This document shows positions 6,134 to 9,831 of a DNA stretch of 9,831 bases, one piece after another. The DNA lies in NCBI RefSeq assembly GCF_905212365.1, contig NZ_CAJMEH010000070.1, forward strand, positions 1 to 9,831. The letters are read 5' to 3'. The first letter of the stretch is position 1; each line of letters opens with the position of its first letter. The notes beneath the pieces are model-generated. The model was not told the DNA's origin, searched no databases, and saw nothing but the letters and a program-made list of their open reading frames with translations. The translations under genes and the position numbers were made by a program. Origin of the DNA: an uncultured Phascolarctobacterium sp. Its GTDB lineage: Bacteria; Bacillota; Negativicutes; Acidaminococcales; Acidaminococcaceae.

Positions 6134-6529
6134 GCTATATAAACGCCGCTAATTTAGCTCTTACAGGCAGCTTACATCAACGGCTACTTATATACAAAAG
6201 CTTTCGAGAAACCCTATAAAATTTTGCAAGCTGCTTAATTTTATAAGCAGTTTTCTTATCCTGCAACATTATATCACAAGAAGCTTTCTCATCATAATAC
6301 TTTTCACAAAGATTTTACAAAATTTTATTCAAAGCTGCTGTTATTCAGTTATAAGCGCTGCGTTAAGCTTTTCCTCCCTTCTTGCTAGCAGCATTGATGC
6401 GCAGGCAGCTTCAGTTGATTATTACTATACGCTTATTGCCTTAATCATATCTTAACCAACCTCTATCAGCAGCATTTTCAAGTAATCATATCTATAATAG
6501 TATTTTTATTTTCAACTCAGCCTTCGCTG
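6134..6529. other. AT-rich spacer between ftsY and rnpB, no gene seen
   Basis: Neither strand has a coding frame with a ribosome site and family-like protein. The stretch holds a candidate promoter (6268-6276) and a small hairpin CTGCTTA/TAAGCAG (6231-6237 with 6244-6250), followed on the plus strand by TTTTCTT. It also has several copies of the short word AGCTGC or GCAGC. Immediately before rnpB, TATATA (6137-6142) and TTGATG-17-CTAAAT (6151-6179) are weaker promoter guesses. The region probably serves as the rnpB leader and promoter, but the real start of transcription cannot be fixed. Confidence 0.4.
6268..6276 (-). promoter_or_regulatory. Candidate extended -10 promoter for rnpB
   Basis: The minus strand reads TGATATAAT, a perfect -10 hexamer with an extended TG. 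The -35 position 17 bases upstream is TATGAT, a poor match. A transcript from here would start near 6261 and carry a leader of about 130 bases, to be trimmed to mature RNase P RNA. Confidence 0.45.
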
Positions 6530-6568
6530 AAAAAAGCCGTCGGCGTAATAACTTTCACGCCAACGGCT
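6530..6568 (-). terminator. Rho-independent terminator of the smc-ftsY operon
   Basis: AGCCGT (6535-6540) pairs with ACGGCT (6563-6568). The stem continues through a position that is U-G only in minus-strand RNA (6541/6562), then GGCGT (6542-6546) with ACGCC (6557-6561), giving a 12-bp stem with a ten-base loop. A run of five T follows at 6534-6530 on the minus strand. It lies 17 bases after the ftsY stop. Confidence 0.92.
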
Positions 6569-6584
6569 CTTATATACTTTACAT

Positions 6585-7502
6585 TTATTTTTCCGTACTG
6601 AACAGGGCTTCGACAAATTTATCAGGCTCGAAGGGGCGGAAATCCATAATGCCCTCGCCTACGCCAATCCATTTTACCGGCAGGCCCAGCTCTTCCTTAA
6701 TGGCTACTACTACGCCGCCCTTGGCCGTGCCGTCCAGCTTGGTCAGCACTACGCCCGTTACGTTAGCCGTTTCCATAAACACCTTGGCCTGATTGATAGC
6801 GTTCTGGCCGGTAGTAGCGTCCAGCACCAAAAAGGTTTCATGGGGAGCTTCAGGAATTTCGCGTTTGATAATACGGTGGATTTTTTCCAGCTCGTTCATC
6901 AGATTAGCCTTATTATGCAGTCGTCCCGCCGTATCGATAAACAGAATATCAGCCTTACGGGCGATAGCGGCCTTGACACCGTCAAAAACTACAGCCGCCG
7001 GGTCGGCGCCCTCGTTGTGACGGATAACGTCGCAGTGGGCCCGCTCGCCCCAAATTTGCAGCTGCTCGGCAGCGGCGGCGCGGAAGGTATCGCCTGCGGC
7101 CAAAATAACCTTGTATTTGAACAGCGTAAAATAGTTAGCCAGCTTGCCGATGGTCGTGGTCTTGCCCACGCCGTTGACGCCTACCACCAGAATTACCGTC
7201 GGCTTGGCGCCGATGCGGGTACGCTGTCCGGAATCTTTCAGCATTTCGGACATATAATTTTTCAAAAAGGGCATTACGTCCTGCGTTCCGGCAATTTCCT
7301 TCTTTTTAGCTGCCTGGCGCACGGCGTCAATAAGCTTTTCCGTAGTCTGTACGCCCACGTCGGCGCTCAGCAGAATCATTTCCAATTCTTCCAGAAAGTC
7401 CTCGTCAATTACGGCGGACAAACCGACCAGCTCCTGAATACGGTCGGTGAAATTGCGTCTGGTCTTGGTCAGACCTTCTTTTAAACGCTCAAAAAAACCC
7501 AT
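6585..7502 (-). CDS. ftsY: Signal recognition particle receptor FtsY
   Basis: FtsY is the membrane-associated GTPase that docks the signal recognition particle (Ffh with 4.5S RNA) and hands translating ribosomes to the Sec translocon. The 305-residue product has the N domain (about 1-95) and the G domain with G1 GVNGVGKTTT (108-117), GDTFRAAAAEQL (137-148), G3 DTAGR (190-194), G4 TKLDGTAKGG (254-263) and GVGE (280-283), and ends with the usual FxPxxFVEALF. The long acidic A domain of enteric FtsY is absent, as in most Firmicutes. The ATG follows the smc stop by three bases, with GGAG nine bases upstream inside the end of smc, so the two genes are cotranscribed. A strong terminator follows. 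Confidence 0.97.
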   Translation of the reverse strand: MGFFERLKEGLTKTRRNFTDRIQELVGLSAVIDEDFLEELEMILLSADVGVQTTEKLIDAVRQAAKKKEIAGTQDVMPFLKNYMSEMLKDSGQRTRIGAKPTVILVVGVNGVGKTTTIGKLANYFTLFKYKVILAAGDTFRAAAAEQLQIWGERAHCDVIRHNEGADPAAVVFDGVKAAIARKADILFIDTAGRLHNKANLMNELEKIHRIIKREIPEAPHETFLVLDATTGQNAINQAKVFMETANVTGVVLTKLDGTAKGGVVVAIKEELGLPVKWIGVGEGIMDFRPFEPDKFVEALFSTEK

Positions 7503-7505
7503 AGC

Positions 7506-9011
7506 TTAACTCTCCTTTGCATTTATCTTAACGGATAATAATTTAGATACACCGGATTCTTCCATTGTCACGCCGTACATAATATCGGCTGCTTCCATCG
7601 TACCCTTGCGGTGCGTGATAACGATAAACTGGGTCTGACCGGAATAATCGCGCAGGAAATTGGCGAAGCGCTGAATATTGGCGTCGTCCAAAGGCGCGTC
7701 GATTTCGTCCAGAATGCAGAAGGGCGACGGCTGGTAGCTCAACAGCGCGAAAAGCAGAGCGATAACTGTCAGCGCTCTTTCGCCGCCGGACATAAGGTAC
7801 AGGCTTTGCAGCTTTTTGCCCGGAGGCTGCACCTCGATATTGATGCCCGAATTTAACAGGTCGTCTGGCTGCGTCAGCGTCAGCAGCGCCGTACCGCCGC
7901 CAAAAAGCTTAACATAGCATTTGGCGAAGTACTCGTTGATTTTGGCGAAGGCCTCCTTAAAGCGCTTGGTCATACCGCTGTTGATTTCGCTGATGACCGC
8001 CTCCAGATTATCCTTGGCTGTGCAGAGGTCGTCGTACTGCCGCCGCAAAAATTCGCTGCGCTCCTTAACGGCTTCATATTCCTCGATAGCAGCCGCGTTA
8101 ATAGGCCCCAAAGCGGAAATGGCCAGCGCTAGCTTGCTTTCCTGCTTTTGCAGCGCTTTAAGGTCTAAGGCCTGCATTTGCTGCAAATCTGTTTGCCGCG
8201 CCTGCGCCTCGTCCAGCTGATAATCCTGCTCCAGCTGCTCCAGCACATGCTGATAGTCGCTTTCCTGCCGCGCTAGGGCCAGCTCCGTCTGCCGCAAAGC
8301 GGCTTCGCTGTCGCCTGTCTGCCTACGGGCCTGGGCAATTTCTTTTTCCAGCTGGCTCTGCCGCAGCAGCAACTCGCCCCGCTGCTGGGCGAAGTCGTCC
8401 TTGCCTCCCATAATGCGGTGCAGCTCGGCCAACACGTTTTCGCTTTGCTGCTGCAAGCGCTGCTTTTCTGCGCCGCATTCCGCAATGGTTTGCTGCAAGC
8501 GCTCAGCCTCCTCGCTGTTGGCCGCCATATCCCGGCGTACCCGCAGCGTATCCTGGTCCAGTCCCTGCATGCGTTCGCTCATCAAGCTGCTCTTGGCCGT
8601 CGATGTTTCCAAAAGCACGCGGGCATCCTGCAAATTATTTTCCAAAGCCGTTACTGCGCTGCCCAGCTGCGCCATCTGCTTCTGCAAAGCTTCCAGCTGC
8701 GCCTTGGCTTCCGTGTCCTGACTTTCCCGCTGGGCCACGGCGGCGCGCATATCTTTTAGCCTATCGCGGTTCTGCAAATAAGCGTTAGTCACCTGGCTGC
8801 GGTCGTCCAGCAACAGCGCCAGATTTTCGCTTTCGCGCCGTTTGCTTTGCTCAACCTGCTCCAAGCGCAGCTTTATTTCGCTGGCCTTCAGCATTTGCTG
8901 CTGTAATTGCTCGTTGACTCCTTGCAGCTTGCGCCCCTGCGTTTTGGCTATTCCCTCCTGGGCTTCCAGCTGCTCCTGCCAGCTCAGCATTTCCTGCCGC
9001 AGCACTCTCAC
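7506..9011 (-). CDS. smc: Chromosome partition protein SMC, C-terminal part only
   Basis: SMC is the long coiled-coil ATPase that loads on and compacts the chromosome with ScpA and ScpB. Only about 501 of the usual roughly 1,180 residues are present. They comprise the returning coiled coil (glutamine, glutamate and leucine-rich, to about residue 290), a GPINAAAIEEYEAVKER stretch and the C-terminal ATPase half with signature LMSGGERALTVIALLFAL (about 405-422) and Walker B with D-loop FCILDEIDAPLDDAN (about 427-441). The N-terminal head with Walker A, the first coil and the hinge are missing. The frame meets a TGA at 9062-9060, and SMC-like sequence fades near 9005. The nominal GTG start at 9011 has no plausible role as a real start. 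The gene is cut by the junction described at about 9005, not by the window edge. Confidence 0.93.
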   Translation of the reverse strand: MRVLRQEMLSWQEQLEAQEGIAKTQGRKLQGVNEQLQQQMLKASEIKLRLEQVEQSKRRESENLALLLDDRSQVTNAYLQNRDRLKDMRAAVAQRESQDTEAKAQLEALQKQMAQLGSAVTALENNLQDARVLLETSTAKSSLMSERMQGLDQDTLRVRRDMAANSEEAERLQQTIAECGAEKQRLQQQSENVLAELHRIMGGKDDFAQQRGELLLRQSQLEKEIAQARRQTGDSEAALRQTELALARQESDYQHVLEQLEQDYQLDEAQARQTDLQQMQALDLKALQKQESKLALAISALGPINAAAIEEYEAVKERSEFLRRQYDDLCTAKDNLEAVISEINSGMTKRFKEAFAKINEYFAKCYVKLFGGGTALLTLTQPDDLLNSGINIEVQPPGKKLQSLYLMSGGERALTVIALLFALLSYQPSPFCILDEIDAPLDDANIQRFANFLRDYSGQTQFIVITHRKGTMEAADIMYGVTMEESGVSKLLSVKINAKES

Positions 9012-9456
9012 CTTCCCCCGGCATCTTGACGCAATCCGGATATTTCTCCTCCAGAGCCATCAGTTTTTCCTCGATCTCCCGGATCTGTCCGGCTCCGTCA
9101 TTCAGAATTTTCAACTCATCTGCTGTAAATTGATCCTTTGCAGCTTCGATCGCCTTCAGAAGAAAATCGCCGTAATTATTATTGTCTTCATTTACCACCT
9201 GATCCTTATCGATCGTCAGGAACAGCTTTTCCCAGAGCTTCGCATTGGCTGACTGGATGTCCTCCTCCTTCTGCATCAGCTCTTGATACAGGTCTGCTGC
9301 TTCTTTGGCATCTTCCGGCTCCGCGGACAGTGACGTTCCGCTCTCTGACGTCTGCCCGGAGGCATTTTCCTTGTTATTCTTTGCTCCCCCGCACGCTGTG
9401 AGGCCAAATGCCAACACAAGGATGAACAGGATCGCTGTCATATATGATCGTTTCAT
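8851..9456 (-). CDS. Lipoprotein of unknown function; its 3' end is replaced by smc sequence
   Basis: The product starts with a lipoprotein signal: KR, a hydrophobic stretch and lipobox LTAC with Cys22, followed by GG and a flexible Asn/Ser/Glu-rich linker. Residues about 50-140 are charged and probably helical (LYQELMQKEEDIQSANAK, then IREIEEKLMALEEKYP). I do not recognise a named domain. From about residue 150 onward the sequence is Ala/Gly-rich and is simply smc read in another frame, so the natural protein likely ended near residue 150 and the present stop at 8851 is accidental. GGAG lies seven bases before the ATG. The start overlaps the stop of the upstream 4Fe-4S gene by four bases (ATGA), so the two are coupled and may work in one envelope redox system; that role is inferred only from the neighbour. 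Confidence 0.6.
   Translation of the reverse strand: MKRSYMTAILFILVLAFGLTACGGAKNNKENASGQTSESGTSLSAEPEDAKEAADLYQELMQKEEDIQSANAKLWEKLFLTIDKDQVVNEDNNNYGDFLLKAIEAAKDQFTADELKILNDGAGQIREIEEKLMALEEKYPDCVKMPGEGESAAAGNAELAGAAGSPGGNSQNAGAQAARSQRAITAANAEGQRNKAALGAG
8995..9020. other. Junction of two unrelated sequences (breakpoint near 9005)
   Basis: On the right, the lipoprotein frame is sensible up to about KMPGEGES. On the left, the smc frame is sensible from about LRQEMLSWQEQL. The two frames differ, neither gene has its natural end here, and there is no stop, start, terminator, inverted repeat or target duplication at the site. Codon and word usage also seem to shift: smc is rich in CAG, CTG and GCC, while the right side uses more ATC, GAT, AAA and CCG. 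The exact base cannot be fixed because the overlap is short. Confidence 0.75.
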
Positions 9457-9831
9457 TTCTTTTCTCCATTTCTATTTGAGTCGGACGCAAAACCGTAGCA
9501 AAAGCTGACGGCATCCGTGGGACAGGCGTTGATACACTTCCCGCACCGGATACATTCCGTGTGATTGGGTGAGCTTGTGACATCGACATCCATCTGACAG
9601 ACTCTTCTGCATGCTCCGCAGGATATGCATCTGTGTTCATCCACTTTGATCCCAAGCAGGGATACCTTGTTCATCAGCGCATAAAACGCACCGAGGGGAC
9701 AGATCCATTTGCAGAACGGCCGATAAAACAGCACACTTAGAACGAAAACTCCGATCAGGATCATAAGCTTTCCGGTAAACAGATGTCCCAATGCCGACCG
9801 GATCCCCGGATTAACGGCTGACAAAGGAATT
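9453..9831 (-). CDS. Membrane-bound 4Fe-4S protein, NapH/NosR-like (N-terminus cut by the window edge)
   Basis: This is the 3' part (about 125 codons) of a polyferredoxin-type membrane protein. The frame is open to the window edge; the TTG at 9824 is not needed as a start. Visible parts are a membrane segment (LMILIGVFVLSVLFY), the FCKWICPLGAFYAL motif typical of NapH/NosR/CcoG relatives, and two 4Fe-4S clusters with complete cysteine sets, CISCGACRRVC followed later by a lone C, and CIRCGKCINACP. Such proteins move electrons across or along the cytoplasmic membrane; the partner is not visible. The stop overlaps the lipoprotein start by four bases. Family members are usually 250-320 residues, so half or more is missing. 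The gene belongs to the right-hand segment beyond the junction, likely from a different organism than the cbi/smc side. Confidence 0.85.
   Translation of the reverse strand, partial: IPLSAVNPGIRSALGHLFTGKLMILIGVFVLSVLFYRPFCKWICPLGAFYALMNKVSLLGIKVDEHRCISCGACRRVCQMDVDVTSSPNHTECIRCGKCINACPTDAVSFCYGFASDSNRNGEKK

Noticed and set aside
6231..6254. Hairpin followed by TTTTCTT on the plus strand, as a terminator
   Set aside because: No plus-strand gene ends here and the AT-rich 7-bp stem is weak; kept only as a note in the spacer.
8995..9020. A genuine lipoprotein-SMC gene fusion
   Set aside because: The frames do not match: the lipoprotein reads smc out of frame, giving a low-complexity Ala/Gly tail, so no functional fusion is encoded.

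Overview
The window looks like two unrelated pieces of bacterial chromosome joined near position 9,005. All genes read on the minus strand, so transcription runs from right to left. The larger piece (1 to about 9,000) comes from an anaerobic bacterium, probably a Firmicute. It has anaerobic (early-cobalt) cobalamin genes, a type A RNase P RNA, Shine-Dalgarno sites of the GGAG type, smc directly followed by ftsY, and sigma-A-like promoters. From the general character of the proteins I would guess Negativicutes (Phascolarctobacterium/Acidaminococcus-like), but this is a guess that the sequence alone does not prove.

Region 1 (1-3,630) is a cobalamin biosynthesis operon: cbiD, cbiL, cbiF and a cbiG cut by the left edge, with overlaps or gaps of only a few bases. 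It is preceded by a sigma-A promoter, a compact cobalamin riboswitch and a rho-independent terminator. The aptamer shows a B12 box and a six-base L5-L13 kissing-loop complementarity. This is feedback control: cobalamin bound to the leader RNA should shut off synthesis of the corrin ring enzymes.

Region 2 (3,630-5,770) holds an unexplained AT-rich stretch that may be a gene remnant, a secreted NlpC/P60 peptidoglycan hydrolase with its own promoter and terminator, and a family 2 glycosyltransferase with two C-terminal membrane segments.

Region 3 (5,744-6,584) holds rnpB, the catalytic RNA of RNase P, with its terminator, and about 400 bases of AT-rich spacer with no gene.

Region 4 (6,530-9,005) holds ftsY (signal recognition particle receptor) and the C-terminal part of smc (chromosome condensation ATPase), an operon ending in a strong terminator.

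Region 5 (about 9,005-9,831) holds a lipoprotein gene without its own 3' end and, overlapping it by four bases, the 3' part of a membrane-bound 4Fe-4S (NapH/NosR-like) protein. At the boundary smc loses its N-terminal half and the lipoprotein loses its C-terminus at the same spot. Because smc is usually vital, an assembly misjoin is the simplest explanation; a real rearrangement is the alternative.

I see no CRISPR array, insertion sequence, tRNA or convincing new system. The items most worth checking are the compact riboswitch, the junction, and the two unexplained intergenic stretches.
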